Assembly: GCA_025808555.1 (NCBI GenBank)
Contig: CP075526.1
Coordinates: 822,712-886,711, forward strand
Direction of reading: 5' to 3'
Origin: Anaerolineales bacterium
Lineage (GTDB): Bacteria > Chloroflexota > Anaerolineae > Anaerolineales > UBA11579
DNA length: 64,000 nucleotides
Below are positions 45,033 through 55,889 of this stretch, piece by piece. Position 1 is the first letter of the stretch, and each line of letters opens with the position of its first letter. The notes under the pieces are model-generated. The model made no database searches. It worked only from the letters and a program-made list of their open reading frames with translations, and was not told where the DNA came from. The position numbers and the translations under genes are program-made.

Positions 45033-46241
45033 ATGAGCGAACAACAAAACACTGACACCGTCACCCCACTGGTTGCGCGCTATCTTGACATTGAGCAGGT
45101 TACCCAAGGCGGCGGCAGGCTGCCTTACACCGTGCGTTACAGCGGCAAACTACGCATCAACTCGGAGCGCACGCACCGCGAGCTGACCGCTGCGCTCAAA
45201 GCTCAAAAGCTCAACGTATTCCTGAGGGAAGACAAAGGGCAACACGAGATCCTGATGGTGCCAGCCGGGCCGCGTCCACCACGCTCCAACCCCTGGGTAA
45301 ACCTTGCTTTCTTCCTGCTGACCCTGGCCAGCGTAGTGTTCACCGGCGTCTTATACGAACTGGGTGAGCACACTCCCGCAAATCTGAACGAGTGGCTGGC
45401 AGCGCTCCCCAGTGGACTGCCTTTCGCCGCCGCGCTCTTAAGCATCTTGCTGGCGCATGAGTTTGGGCACTACTTAGCGGCGCGCTATCACGGCACCGAA
45501 GTCACCCTCCCTTACTTCTTGCCGTTCCCTTTCAGCCCCTTTGGTACGCTGGGTGCGTTCATTCGATTGAAAGAGCAGCCACTCAATAAAAAAGTGCTGT
45601 TTGATATCGGCATCGCCGGCCCGTTGGCCGGGCTTGTGGTTGCCATCCCAGTGCTGCTGATCGGCTTGCGTCTTTCAGAGCTAAACCAACTCCCTGCCTT
45701 CATACCCGCCGGCGACGCAATCAGCCTGGAGGGCAACTCGATCCTCTACCTGGCTTCCAAGTACCTCATCTTTGGGCAGTGGCTACCCGCCCCCGAGAGC
45801 TACGGCGGCCTGCACCCCATCGTGTATTGGCTGCGCTACATCTTCACTGGCCAACCCACTCCCCTCGGCGGCATGGATGTATTCCTGCATCCGGTGGCGT
45901 GGGCTGGATGGGCGGGTTTGCTGGTCACCGCCTTCAACCTGGTGCCCGCCGGGCAACTGGATGGCGGGCACATTCTGTACGCACTAATGGGCAAGCGCAT
46001 GCGTGTGCTGTGGCCGTTCATTCTCGCCGGCCTGGCCATTCTCGGATTCTTTTATTCCGGCTGGTGGATCTGGGTGTTCCTGATCTTCTATATGGGCCGC
46101 ACCAACGCCGAACCGCGCGATGACGTTACTCTGCTAGATACGGGCCGCAAGATTCTTGCATGGATTGGGATCCTCATAATGATCCTGGTATTCACGCCGA
46201 TCCCCCTGCGTCTGATCCAAGGGCCGTTTGGCGGGCCTTGA
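45033..46241 (+). CDS. Site-2 protease family (M50) membrane metalloprotease
   Basis: The protein has 402 residues. A cytoplasmic N-terminal domain (1-85) with two-fold alpha/beta character precedes about seven membrane helices. The zinc site is HEFGH in LLAHEFGHYLAARYHG, and the third ligand is in NLVPAGQLDGGHILYALMG. The PYFLPFPFSPFGTLGAFIRL loop is typical of the Slr/EGY1-like branch of M50 proteases. It probably cleaves membrane proteins within the bilayer. Its substrate is unknown. Confidence 0.9.
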   Translation: MSEQQNTDTVTPLVARYLDIEQVTQGGGRLPYTVRYSGKLRINSERTHRELTAALKAQKLNVFLREDKGQHEILMVPAGPRPPRSNPWVNLAFFLLTLASVVFTGVLYELGEHTPANLNEWLAALPSGLPFAAALLSILLAHEFGHYLAARYHGTEVTLPYFLPFPFSPFGTLGAFIRLKEQPLNKKVLFDIGIAGPLAGLVVAIPVLLIGLRLSELNQLPAFIPAGDAISLEGNSILYLASKYLIFGQWLPAPESYGGLHPIVYWLRYIFTGQPTPLGGMDVFLHPVAWAGWAGLLVTAFNLVPAGQLDGGHILYALMGKRMRVLWPFILAGLAILGFFYSGWWIWVFLIFYMGRTNAEPRDDVTLLDTGRKILAWIGILIMILVFTPIPLRLIQGPFGGP

Positions 46242-47165
46242 TCAAGGCCGCGCTTCTACTATCACCTGTACATCCGCAATTTCCGCACCCAAGCTGTAGA
46301 CCCAGAAGTCAAAGCCTGTTTCGCCGTTGCTATTCTCCCAGCGCCGTACGCCCACTGGCTGGCCCGCGGCATCATACGCCACAGCCATCACCCATAGGCT
46401 GCTGGCCTGGCCGGCCAAACTTACCTGGCCTTGCACCCGGACTGCGGCAGGGTCCTCTGCGCTGGCGCTCCAGCCAAAATCTACGCTGTCTATACGCACA
46501 TACAACGCTTCGTCGCTCTGTACCCAAAAAGCAGAAGTGACCTCTGCCTGGGCGCTGGCCCAATTGGCCGGTGGGCTGGCGCTGTAGGCCACCAACGGCA
46601 TCGCCGCGCCAATGGGCAGTAAGTTGAGCGGGGGTACAGCTTCAATAAGCGCCATTTCGGCGCCATCGGCGCTGAGCAAGCGCACAAAACCGGTCACGTT
46701 CTCCATGGGCTGCTCGCCATCGTTGACCACCAGCACCAGGCACCACAATTCGCCAGCCGCAGTGGAATAGCACCGCGGCGGATGCATGCTGGCGGGCACA
46801 GGCGTGATCTGCGGCACTGGGGTAGTGGACGCCCCTGCGCCGGAGGGCACCAGTAGTTGGGCGCCTGGCGACAGGGCCTGCGGATTGATGCCCGGATTGG
46901 CCGCCAGTAAAGCATTGAGCGTGATGTTGAAACGCGCCGCGATCGCAAACAAGGTGTCATTCTGCACAACCGTATACATATGCGGGGTAGGCGTAGGCAG
47001 CTCGAACTCTAGTGTTACCTCTCCCGGGGTGGCCGTTGCGGTGGCAAGCGAATATTCAGTGATCTCAGCAGAGGGCTGGGGAGTGCTTTCCTGCGCCGCG
47101 CCTGTACAAGCTGCCAATAAAAGCGAGAAAACAAGCACCAAAGCTGCAATGATAGGGCGTTGCAC
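46242..47165 (-). CDS. Lipoprotein with LysM domain
   Basis: The protein has 307 residues from the GTG at 47165, chosen because TATAAT on the minus strand ends 7 bases upstream. A longer frame passes through the promoter region. The lipobox LLAAC follows a hydrophobic signal. A LysM domain (about 63-108: YTVVQNDTLFAIAARFNITL, LSPGAQLLVP) binds glycan such as peptidoglycan. The C-terminal domain (about 125-305) resembles a beta-sandwich of the FxLYD kind and has WVYSLGAEIADVQVIVEA at its end. Confidence 0.8.
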   Translation of the reverse strand: MQRPIIAALVLVFSLLLAACTGAAQESTPQPSAEITEYSLATATATPGEVTLEFELPTPTPHMYTVVQNDTLFAIAARFNITLNALLAANPGINPQALSPGAQLLVPSGAGASTTPVPQITPVPASMHPPRCYSTAAGELWCLVLVVNDGEQPMENVTGFVRLLSADGAEMALIEAVPPLNLLPIGAAMPLVAYSASPPANWASAQAEVTSAFWVQSDEALYVRIDSVDFGWSASAEDPAAVRVQGQVSLAGQASSLWVMAVAYDAAGQPVGVRRWENSNGETGFDFWVYSLGAEIADVQVIVEARP

Positions 47166-47172
47166 GGAAAAA

Positions 47173-47221
47173 ATTATATCAACCGGGCTTTCTTGTCCGC
47201 CGTGAGGCCGTGTGCTAGACT
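47173..47221. promoter_or_regulatory. Back-to-back leaderless promoters
   Basis: TATAAT (47178-47173, minus) is 7 bases from the GTG of the LysM gene. On the plus strand TTGTCC (47193-47198), 17 bases and TAGACT (47216-47221) end 8 bases before the ATG of the TPR gene. Both transcripts would lack a 5' leader. Confidence 0.65.
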
Positions 47222-47229
47222 CACGCCCA

Positions 47230-48930
47230 ATGGCGCTTACCAAGGACCAGATGCTGCAAGAGGCGGTTGAAGCCGGGCAATCCGGCGATTCAGCCCGTGC
47301 TCGCGAGCTGTTGCTCGCCCTAATGCGAACAGACAATCGCGAGCCGCTCTACTGGCTGCTGATGAGCACTGCAGTCGAATCCCGCCAGGAGCGCGTTTAT
47401 TGCCTGCACAACGTGCTCTTTTTGGACCCTGACAACAGCGCCGCCCGACACGACCTGGAACTGCTAGGCGCAGACATCCCAGAACACGGCGTGCCCGCCT
47501 TCGTGCCGGAGGACCAGGGTGAATGGCAAACCAGCGAGATCGCTGCGCCCAAGGTGCGCAAACGCCGCAAGCGCCGCGTAGACCAGGCCTGGTCGGCTGG
47601 CTGGGTACTGGGCACCCTCCTCGGCGGCATTGCGCTGATCGCAGCCGTCTTTTACGCCACCCAGCAAGGCATCATTCCCAATTTCGTCAACACAGCCACC
47701 CCTGGCGGCTCTCCGGTGGCGACCCGCACCGCGGCAGGCACGCCCCAGCCCACCGCCACGCGCCAGATCGTGGTGGCGCCACGTGACCCGCGGGAACTGC
47801 TGCAGGCCACCTACACCGCCACGCCGCGCTATCTGGCCACACCGCATGCAGACAGCGCCGTCTTCAGTGATGCGCTGGCTGCCTACGACGCCAAACAGTG
47901 GGCGCAAGCGGCCAGCCTGTTTGAAAGCTACCTGGCACAAAACCCACAAGCCGCAGACGCGGCCTATTACCTGGGCCAGAGCCGCCTGCAAAATGGCGAC
48001 CTGCCCGCGGCCATGGCTGCCTATGAACAGGCCATCGCCATCAACGCCTCCTTCGCCTACGGTTATCTGGGCCGCGCCCGTGCCCTGATCGCGCAGGATG
48101 CGAGCACTGCCAGCATCCTGACGGATCTGAACACCGCTCTGCTGCTTGACGCCAACCTGGTAGAAGGCTATCTGGAGCGCTCTGCGTATAACCTCAGCCG
48201 CGCCAACCCGAATCAGGCCCTGGTGGATGTGCAGGCTGCAGAAGCGATCGCGCCCAACAATGCCGTGGTGCTAAATCAGAAGGCGCAGATCTACCTGGTG
48301 CGCGGCGAATATCAAAATGCCCTCGAAACCGCACTGCGCGCCCAGGAGATCGATCTGACTCTCCTGCCCAGCTATCTCACCATCGCCAACGCCCAGCAAG
48401 GCCTAGGGCTCTACTCCGAATCCGTGCAAACCTTGCAGCTGTACCTGGGCTTTGAAGGCGAGGACGGGCGCGGCTGGGAGTTGCTTGGCCTGGCGCACCA
48501 GCTCAACGGCAACGAATCCTTTGCCCGTGAGGCCTTTGAACGCGCCCTGGAGTACGACCCCAACCTGCCCTCGGCGGCATACTATCGTGGCATCCAGCAG
48601 TTGGAAGCCGGGCAGAACGAAGCGGCCCTAAGCGATTTCCGCGTGGCGGTCGCCGGGGCGGCTGACTGGTTTGAAGCCCGCGTCTACCTGGCGCAGGCCC
48701 TGCTGCTGACCGGTAACCCCAGCAGCGCCTTTTTTGAGGTGAACGCGGGGGCGCCACTAGCTAAATCTGATAGCCAGCGCGCTCAGCTGTTTTACTGGCG
48801 GGCCACCGCGCTAGAAGCGCTCAATCAGGCCGATAATGCGCTGCCTGACTGGCAAAGCCTACTCAACTTGCCCGCCTCAGCCATGCCTACGGAGTGGCGC
48901 CAGCAAGCCGAAGAGCGCACAAGCCCCTAA
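47230..48930 (+). CDS. Membrane-anchored TPR protein
   Basis: The protein has 566 residues from the ATG at 47230. An N-terminal cytoplasmic part (1-75) has the same TPR-like start as the 23373 protein (SGDSARARELLLALMRTDNREPLYWLL, then LHNVLFLDPDNSAARHDLELL). A basic stretch KVRKRRKRRVDQ precedes one membrane helix (about 130-148). The outer part has a Thr/Pro linker and about nine TPR repeats (210-555), for example AAYYLGQSRLQNGDLPAAMAAYEQAIAI. It is probably a scaffold at the cell surface. Confidence 0.8.
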   Translation: MALTKDQMLQEAVEAGQSGDSARARELLLALMRTDNREPLYWLLMSTAVESRQERVYCLHNVLFLDPDNSAARHDLELLGADIPEHGVPAFVPEDQGEWQTSEIAAPKVRKRRKRRVDQAWSAGWVLGTLLGGIALIAAVFYATQQGIIPNFVNTATPGGSPVATRTAAGTPQPTATRQIVVAPRDPRELLQATYTATPRYLATPHADSAVFSDALAAYDAKQWAQAASLFESYLAQNPQAADAAYYLGQSRLQNGDLPAAMAAYEQAIAINASFAYGYLGRARALIAQDASTASILTDLNTALLLDANLVEGYLERSAYNLSRANPNQALVDVQAAEAIAPNNAVVLNQKAQIYLVRGEYQNALETALRAQEIDLTLLPSYLTIANAQQGLGLYSESVQTLQLYLGFEGEDGRGWELLGLAHQLNGNESFAREAFERALEYDPNLPSAAYYRGIQQLEAGQNEAALSDFRVAVAGAADWFEARVYLAQALLLTGNPSSAFFEVNAGAPLAKSDSQRAQLFYWRATALEALNQADNALPDWQSLLNLPASAMPTEWRQQAEERTSP

Positions 48931-48941
48931 AGCAAGCCGTC

Positions 48942-48970
48942 TTGCAAAGCCCCAAACGCAGGGCTATAAT
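48942..48970 (+). promoter_or_regulatory. Promoter of the FmdB-like gene
   Basis: TTGCAA (48942-48947), 17 bases and TATAAT (48965-48970) form a near-consensus promoter 24 bases before the ATG at 48995. Confidence 0.75.
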
Positions 48971-48994
48971 CTCGCCGTTAAGGTTTTAGAGAAG

Positions 48995-49303
48995 ATGCCA
49001 GTTTATACATACCGCTGTGATAACTGCGGCCATGAGTTTGACCGCCAGCAAAGTTTTGAAGACAGCCCGCTCAAAGTATGCCCTGAGTGCCGCAAGCACA
49101 CGCTCAACAAGGTGTATCGCGCGGCGGGTGTGGTGTTTAAGGGCTCGGGCTTTTATGTGACGGACAAAAGCCGCAAAGCCGCCAGCCCTGCGCCTACTAA
49201 TGGCAAAAAGGCCAAGGAAACTACGAGCACGAGCTCAGGCACAGAAGCTAAAGGCGAAACCAAGACCGAGAAACCGACTGCCAAGCCAAAATCTGACGAC
49301 TAA
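48995..49303 (+). CDS. FmdB-family zinc-ribbon protein
   Basis: The protein has 102 residues from the ATG at 48995, just after the promoter. A frame starting upstream is inside the TPR gene's end. MPVYTYRCDNCGHEFDRQQS and LKVCPECRKHTLNKVYRAAGVVFKGSGFY form the FmdB zinc ribbon with two CxxC knuckles. The C-terminal about 45 residues are Lys/Thr/Glu-rich and disordered. FmdB proteins are small putative regulators of unknown target. The stop codon lies within the terminator's A-run. Confidence 0.9.
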   Translation: MPVYTYRCDNCGHEFDRQQSFEDSPLKVCPECRKHTLNKVYRAAGVVFKGSGFYVTDKSRKAASPAPTNGKKAKETTSTSSGTEAKGETKTEKPTAKPKSDD

Positions 49304-49337
49304 AAAAGAGCGCTGCAATGCAGCGCTCTTTTTTTAT
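49302..49337. terminator. Bidirectional terminator
   Basis: AAAAAAGAGCGCTGC / GCAGCGCTCTTTTTTT form a strong stem with AAT loop between the convergent FmdB-like and DUF2089 genes. Confidence 0.92.
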
Positions 49338-49353
49338 TGTTGCAACGTGCATG

Positions 49354-49725
49354 CTACTCGAGCATGCGCATGGCTTCTTCAGAGGTGATCTTGCCGCTGT
49401 CCAGATCCTCCAGGATCTTGCGGCGCTCCTCCTCGCTCAGCGTGGTGGCGCTGTCCTTGCCGGGCTCATAGCCCAGGGCACGGATGACCTCGTGCAGACG
49501 GCTGCGAATGGTGGGATAGGAGAGTTTGAACTCCTCCTCCATGCGCGTGATCTTGCCCTCATTGCGCACAAACGCTTCCACGAAGTGGAGCTGTTGGGCG
49601 CTGAGGCGCGAGAAGGGGCCGGATTCAAAGCGGCCTTCGATCGCCGTCTCGCACTCACGGCAGACCAAGCGGGTGAGCGTGAGCTCACCCTGGCACACGG
49701 GGCAGGCATGCGGGGCTGAATGCAT
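49354..49725 (-). CDS. DUF2089-domain protein
   Basis: The protein has 123 residues. An N-terminal zinc ribbon (CPVCQGELTLTRLVCREC) is followed by a helix-turn-helix-like segment (FSRLSAQQLHFVEAFVRNEG, MEEEFKLSYPTIRSRLHEVI). A C-terminal acidic SHOCT-like tail (ILEDLDSGKITSEEAMRMLE) ends the protein. The family is annotated as DUF2089 and is probably DNA-binding. TATAAT on the minus strand ends 6 bases before the ATG. The 15-mer TATAATCAGCGCATG is identical to that in front of the thioesterase gene. Confidence 0.88.
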   Translation of the reverse strand: MHSAPHACPVCQGELTLTRLVCRECETAIEGRFESGPFSRLSAQQLHFVEAFVRNEGKITRMEEEFKLSYPTIRSRLHEVIRALGYEPGKDSATTLSEEERRKILEDLDSGKITSEEAMRMLE

Positions 49726-49843
49726 GCGCTGATTATATACCGCCCGTACAGGCTAAGCCTGAGTTCAAAAGATATTGTTGCTGGGAAATGGGTGGGGGTT
49801 AAAAGTTATTACTAACAACTTTTGTCAAGGTATTGCTGTGTGA

Positions 49844-50680
49844 TTAGGCTGTGGCGCGCTGTTGGGCGGCCTCCGCAAGCACGGCCAGCATTTCGTCGTG
49901 AATGTGGGTGTTGCTGACACAGGCCGACTGCTGCATATCCATGCTGACGGTCTGCCCACCCGGCTGGGTAAAGCGGCCGCCGGCTTCTTCGACGATGAGG
50001 CGGGCAGCAGCCATGTCCCAGGCGAAGAGCTTGAACTCCCAATAGCCATCCAGGCGGCCAGCGGCCACATAGGCCATATCCAGCGCGGCCGAGCCGGCCC
50101 GGCGGATACCCTGAGCCTTGCGTACAAAGAAGCTGAGCTCAACCGAGTTGTTGTGCGGGCTGGTATGGCTGTCATACGGGAAGCCGGTGGCCAGCAGGCT
50201 GGTGGCCAACACCTGGGCCTGACTCACCTGCAGCTGCTGCGTGCCGCTGGTTTTGGTCAGAAAGGCGCCTTGGCCTGCCTTGGCGGTAAACAGTTCATCA
50301 CGAAGGGGGTCGTAGACGACACCGACCAAGGGCTGGGCATCTTTATACAGCGCGATCGAGACGGCAAACATGGGGAACTGGTGGGCGTAGTTGGTAGTGC
50401 CATCCAGCGGGTCCACATACCAGGCGTAACCGTCTTTACCTTCGCGGCGGCTGCCTTCCTCGCCCATGAGGCCATGGTCCGGGAAGGCGGCGGTGAGGCG
50501 CGCAACGATCAGCTTCTCGGAGGCACGGTCATACTCTGTGACCCAATCCACCGCGGAGCTTTTGTGGTCAATGGTCTTCTGCTTATCAAAGCCTTCAAGC
50601 AGCAGCGCACCCGCCTCTCGGGCACAACTAACGGCCAATGCTAAATACTGCTCCAGTTGTTCAGGAGTTATGTTTGCTTG
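49844..50680 (-). CDS. Inositol-monophosphatase-family phosphatase
   Basis: The protein has 278 residues from the GTG at 50680, with GAGG upstream. The metal-binding motifs are HGLMGEEG, YVDPLDGTTNYAH and the C-terminal FAWDMAAARLIVEEAGG, in the order expected of IMPase/CysQ/FBPase-like enzymes. These hydrolyse sugar or nucleotide phosphates with Mg2+. It starts 18 bases after the Enzyme I gene on the same strand. It may therefore dephosphorylate an intermediate of the PTS pathway, though a housekeeping role is equally possible. Confidence 0.88.
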   Translation of the reverse strand, partial: QANITPEQLEQYLALAVSCAREAGALLLEGFDKQKTIDHKSSAVDWVTEYDRASEKLIVARLTAAFPDHGLMGEEGSRREGKDGYAWYVDPLDGTTNYAHQFPMFAVSIALYKDAQPLVGVVYDPLRDELFTAKAGQGAFLTKTSGTQQLQVSQAQVLATSLLATGFPYDSHTSPHNNSVELSFFVRKAQGIRRAGSAALDMAYVAAGRLDGYWEFKLFAWDMAAARLIVEEAGGRFTQPGGQTVSMDMQQSACVSNTHIHDEMLAVLAEAAQQRATA

Positions 50681-50697
50681 CACACAAGCCTCGGTTC

Positions 50698-52437
<1,740 letters not shown>

Positions 52438-52444
52438 TCATCAC

Positions 52445-53881
52445 TCACAAAGCCATAAGATGCGGCCGTTCACACACCGCGCTCAGGTCATCCAGGAAAG
52501 CGGCAGCCACCGCGCCATCGATCACCCGGTGATCCACCGAAAGGGTGAGCGTGGCAATGGGCCGGACGCTGGCCTGACCTTGCGCATCTGGCACCAGGCG
52601 GCGGGAGGCGCGCCCGATGGCCAGAATACCAACCTGCGGCGGGTTGATGATTGCGGTGAAGCGATCGACCCGGAACATGCCGAGGTTGGAGATTGTAAAC
52701 GTTGCTCCTTGCAGATCAGCGGGCTTCAGCTTACCACTACGGGCGCGGCTTGCCAAATCATTTACTTCGGCGGCCAGCTGGCGCACACTCTTGTGATCAG
52801 CATTGTGAATGACGGGGACGATCAGGCCCTCATCCAGCGCTACGGCGAGGCCAAGGTTGATGTCTTGATATTGCAAGACTTCGCCCTGCCCCAGGTGGCT
52901 GTTGAGTTTGGGATTGCGCAGCAGGGTCCAGGCCACGGCTTTGGCGAGCACCGCGGTGAGGGTGACTTTGGCGTCACCATCTACGGCGGTGCGATTGGCT
53001 TCAGCAACCATATCGTTGAGGGCGCTCATGTCCGCATCCACCTGGAAGTAGATATGCGGCGCCTCTTGCATGCTGCGCTGCAGATTGTCGGCAATGGTGC
53101 GGCGCATCTGGGTGAAGGGGATGCGTAGCACGCCGCCCGGCTGGGCCGGGGCGGCCGTGTGTGGGCGGGCAGCGGGAGCAGCCTGTGCAGCCTGCACATC
53201 GGCGGCCTGGACACGGCCATGCGGGCCACTGCCGCGCACGCTTGCCAGCGGGATGTTGCGCTGGCTGGCCAGCTTGCGGGCGGCCGGGGTGGCGCGCACC
53301 TTGGCGCCGCTGCCCACCGCCGGAGCCGCTGTCTCCGAGGCCAGCTGGCCCGCGCCAAGGTAGCTCTCAACATCTCGGCGGGTAATACGCCCGCCCACCC
53401 CACTGCCGCGCACGGCGGCCAGATCCACGCCGTGTTCGCTGGCCACTTTGGCGGCCAGGTCAGACACGGGCGCTACGCGGCCGTCGGCAGCGGGCGGCTG
53501 GTAGGCAGGGGTTGGGGAAGCTGGCTGTTGCGCGGTTTGGGGGAGGGGGTGGTCGATACTACTTGATTTTTGCGCCGCGTCAGGGGTGGCGGCAGCGTGT
53601 GGGGCTGCGAGGGCCTTGGCGGGCGCATCAGGAGCTTTCTCGCCCGGCTCCAGGATGTACGCAATGACAGTGGTGACCGGAACGGTTTCACCGGCGGCAT
53701 AGCCTGCCCCGCTGAACACGCCAGCGGTGGGAGCTTCGATCTCCATGTTGATCTTGTCGGTAGTGACCTCGGCGATGGGGTCGCCCTGCTCCACCGACTG
53801 GCCGTCTTTGACCAGCCAGGAGACGATCTGGCTGGTCTCCTGGTTAAAACCAAAAACGGGCATGATGACTTCTTTGGCCAT
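52445..53881 (-). CDS. 2-oxoacid dehydrogenase-type E2 with two peripheral-subunit-binding domains
   Basis: The protein has 478 residues. The lipoyl domain carries Lys43 in EVTTDKINMEIE. Two peripheral-subunit-binding domains follow, at 137-173 (VSDLAAKVASEHGVDLAAVR, GGRITRRDV) and 195-231 (VRATPAARKLASQRNIPLAS, HGRVQAADV). The catalytic core ends with DHRVIDGA. Most E2 proteins have one such domain, and the first set in this window has one. The gene overlaps E1 beta by one base and sits in the PTS operon, so its acyl donor is probably a product of the imported substrate, an acetoin-like acyloin or a 2-oxoacid. Confidence 0.88.
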   Translation of the reverse strand: MAKEVIMPVFGFNQETSQIVSWLVKDGQSVEQGDPIAEVTTDKINMEIEAPTAGVFSGAGYAAGETVPVTTVIAYILEPGEKAPDAPAKALAAPHAAATPDAAQKSSSIDHPLPQTAQQPASPTPAYQPPAADGRVAPVSDLAAKVASEHGVDLAAVRGSGVGGRITRRDVESYLGAGQLASETAAPAVGSGAKVRATPAARKLASQRNIPLASVRGSGPHGRVQAADVQAAQAAPAARPHTAAPAQPGGVLRIPFTQMRRTIADNLQRSMQEAPHIYFQVDADMSALNDMVAEANRTAVDGDAKVTLTAVLAKAVAWTLLRNPKLNSHLGQGEVLQYQDINLGLAVALDEGLIVPVIHNADHKSVRQLAAEVNDLASRARSGKLKPADLQGATFTISNLGMFRVDRFTAIINPPQVGILAIGRASRRLVPDAQGQASVRPIATLTLSVDHRVIDGAVAAAFLDDLSAVCERPHLMAL

Positions 53882-54885
53882 TAGTATTCCCCGCGCACAA
53901 GCTTGCGCGCTTCGGCCACGATGTTCTCGACCTGCGGCACGGCGTGATACTCCAGATTGCGGTTGTAGGGAATGGGGATGTCGAGGCCGGCCAGGCGGCG
54001 CACCGGGGCTTCGAGGTAATCGAAGGCTTCGCTTTCGACGATGCGCGAGACGAGCTCGGCGCCGTAGCCGCTGGTCTTGACCGCTTCGTGCACTACGAGC
54101 GCTTTGCCAGTCTTGATCACTGACTGGATCATCAGACTGTCGTCAAACGGGTTGAGGGTACGCGGATCGACGATCTCGATCTCGATACCCTCTTTGGCCA
54201 ACTCTTCAGCAGCTTGTTTGGCGCGCTGCACCATGATGGAAGTGGCAACCACGGTGAGATGTTTGCCCTCACGTACGATGTTGGGTTCGCCCAGGGGAAT
54301 GGTGTAGGGCTCCTCGGGCACAGGGCCGCTGATCTTATAGAGCAGCTTATGCTCAACGAAGATGACCGGGTTCTCGTCCTGAATGGCAGCCATGAGCAAG
54401 CCCTTGGCGTCATACGGAGAGCTGGGCATGACGACTTTGAGGCCGGGCACATGCGTGAACCAAGTCTCGAGGCTTTCGGAGTGCTGGGCGGCCGCGCCGG
54501 TGCCGGAGCCGCCGGGCGTGCGCAGCACCATGGGCACGGTGGCCTTGCCGCCGAACATGAAACGCACCTTGGCGGCCTGGAGCACCAACTGCTCCATGCC
54601 CAAAGTGATGAAATCCATGAACTGGATCTCGCCCACCGGGCGCATGCCGGTGAGGGCGGCGCCCACGCAAGCGCCCACGATGGCGGCTTCGGAAATGGGT
54701 GTGTCGATCACGCGCTCACCGCCGAACTGGGCGTGCATGCCGGCGGAGACGCCAAAGGCGCCGCCGTACACGCCAATGTCCTCACCGATCAGGAAGACGC
54801 GTTCATCAGCCTGCATGGACTGGGTGAGCGCTTCACGCACGGCTTCGACGTACGTGATCTCACGCGTGCCGTTGGCGCTAGGCAT
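53881..54885 (-). CDS. 2-oxoacid/acetoin dehydrogenase-type E1 beta subunit
   Basis: The protein has 334 residues from the ATG at 54885, which overlaps the E1 alpha stop by 8 bases. [71 protein letters not shown] and [15 protein letters not shown] are the usual E1 beta landmarks. The His in AAAQHSES matches the active-site region of pyruvate/acetoin E1. Substrate specificity cannot be read directly. The operon context sets it apart from the first copy at 14693-15664. Confidence 0.92.
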   Translation of the reverse strand: MPSANGTREITYVEAVREALTQSMQADERVFLIGEDIGVYGGAFGVSAGMHAQFGGERVIDTPISEAAIVGACVGAALTGMRPVGEIQFMDFITLGMEQLVLQAAKVRFMFGGKATVPMVLRTPGGSGTGAAAQHSESLETWFTHVPGLKVVMPSSPYDAKGLLMAAIQDENPVIFVEHKLLYKISGPVPEEPYTIPLGEPNIVREGKHLTVVATSIMVQRAKQAAEELAKEGIEIEIVDPRTLNPFDDSLMIQSVIKTGKALVVHEAVKTSGYGAELVSRIVESEAFDYLEAPVRRLAGLDIPIPYNRNLEYHAVPQVENIVAEARKLVRGEY

Positions 54886-55870
54886 ATACGCCCTCCATGA
54901 TGTCGGCCACATCCGGCTCGGGGCTGGCCTCGGCAAACTCAACCGCTTTGGCGATCTCGGCTTCGGCTTTCTTGAACAAGGCGTCCTTGTCCTCTTTGCT
55001 CATGCCCAGATTGGCAACCAAACGCTCGATGGGGTCTTTATCCATCCAGGCCTTGACCTCATCACGGGTGCGATAAGCCTGGCGGTCACTCTTGGAGTGG
55101 CCCATGTAGCGATAGGTGTTGCATTCGATCAAGGTGGGGCCTTTGCCGGCAACGGCACGCTGGCGTGCGCTGGAGACGGCCGCATACACCGCCTCGGGGT
55201 CATTGCCGTCAACGGTGACGCCCTCAATGCCGTAGGCCGCGGCGCGGTCACTGATGCGGTCAATGTTTATGCTCTTTTCGACCGGCATGGACATGGCATA
55301 TTGGTTGTTCTCGCACAGGAAGATGACTGGCAGGTTCCAGATGCTGGCCATGTTGATCGACTCGTGGAAGGCGCCTTCGTTCGAGGCGCCGTCGCCGAAC
55401 ACGACCATCACGACCTGCTCGGTGTTGCGGGCGCGGATGCTGAGTCCCACCCCGACCGAGATGGGCAGGCCGCCGGCCACAATGCCGTTGGCGCCCAGGT
55501 TATTGGCGTCAACATTGGCGATGTGCATGGAGCCGCCGCGGCCGCGGCAGTAACCGGTTTCCTTGCCCATGAACTCGGCCATCATCAAATCAGCCTGGCT
55601 GCCCCAGGCCAGGCAGTGGCCGTGGCCGCGATGGGTGTTGAGCAAATAGTCTTGCTGGGTCAGCGCGCCGGATGCGCCCACCGCCGTAGCTTCCTGCCCG
55701 ATGGAGAGGTGCATGGTGCCGTGGACCTTGCCCAGCGAATACAGATCCAGCGCCTTTTCCTCAAAACGGCGGATGAGCATCATGGTGTAGAGCATGTCAT
55801 GAAGCTGCTTCTCGCTCAGTTTGCGTTTAGCGGCTGCCTGTGAAGTTTGTGCGTTCTTGCTTTTTGCCAT
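54878..55870 (-). CDS. 2-oxoacid/acetoin dehydrogenase-type E1 alpha subunit
   Basis: The protein has 330 residues. The thiamine diphosphate motif [18 protein letters not shown] to [11 protein letters not shown] is complete, and [20 protein letters not shown] is present. SMPVEKSI after the motif and [11 protein letters not shown] resemble acetoin dehydrogenase (AcoA) type subunits somewhat more than classical PdhA. This is an impression, not a proof. A Lys/Gln-rich N-terminal extension (1-18) is unusual. It follows the aldolase-like gene by about 20 bases. Confidence 0.92.
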   Translation of the reverse strand: MAKSKNAQTSQAAAKRKLSEKQLHDMLYTMMLIRRFEEKALDLYSLGKVHGTMHLSIGQEATAVGASGALTQQDYLLNTHRGHGHCLAWGSQADLMMAEFMGKETGYCRGRGGSMHIANVDANNLGANGIVAGGLPISVGVGLSIRARNTEQVVMVVFGDGASNEGAFHESINMASIWNLPVIFLCENNQYAMSMPVEKSINIDRISDRAAAYGIEGVTVDGNDPEAVYAAVSSARQRAVAGKGPTLIECNTYRYMGHSKSDRQAYRTRDEVKAWMDKDPIERLVANLGMSKEDKDALFKKAEAEIAKAVEFAEASPEPDVADIMEGVYA

Positions 55871-55889
55871 AGTCCTTATGAACCTCAGT

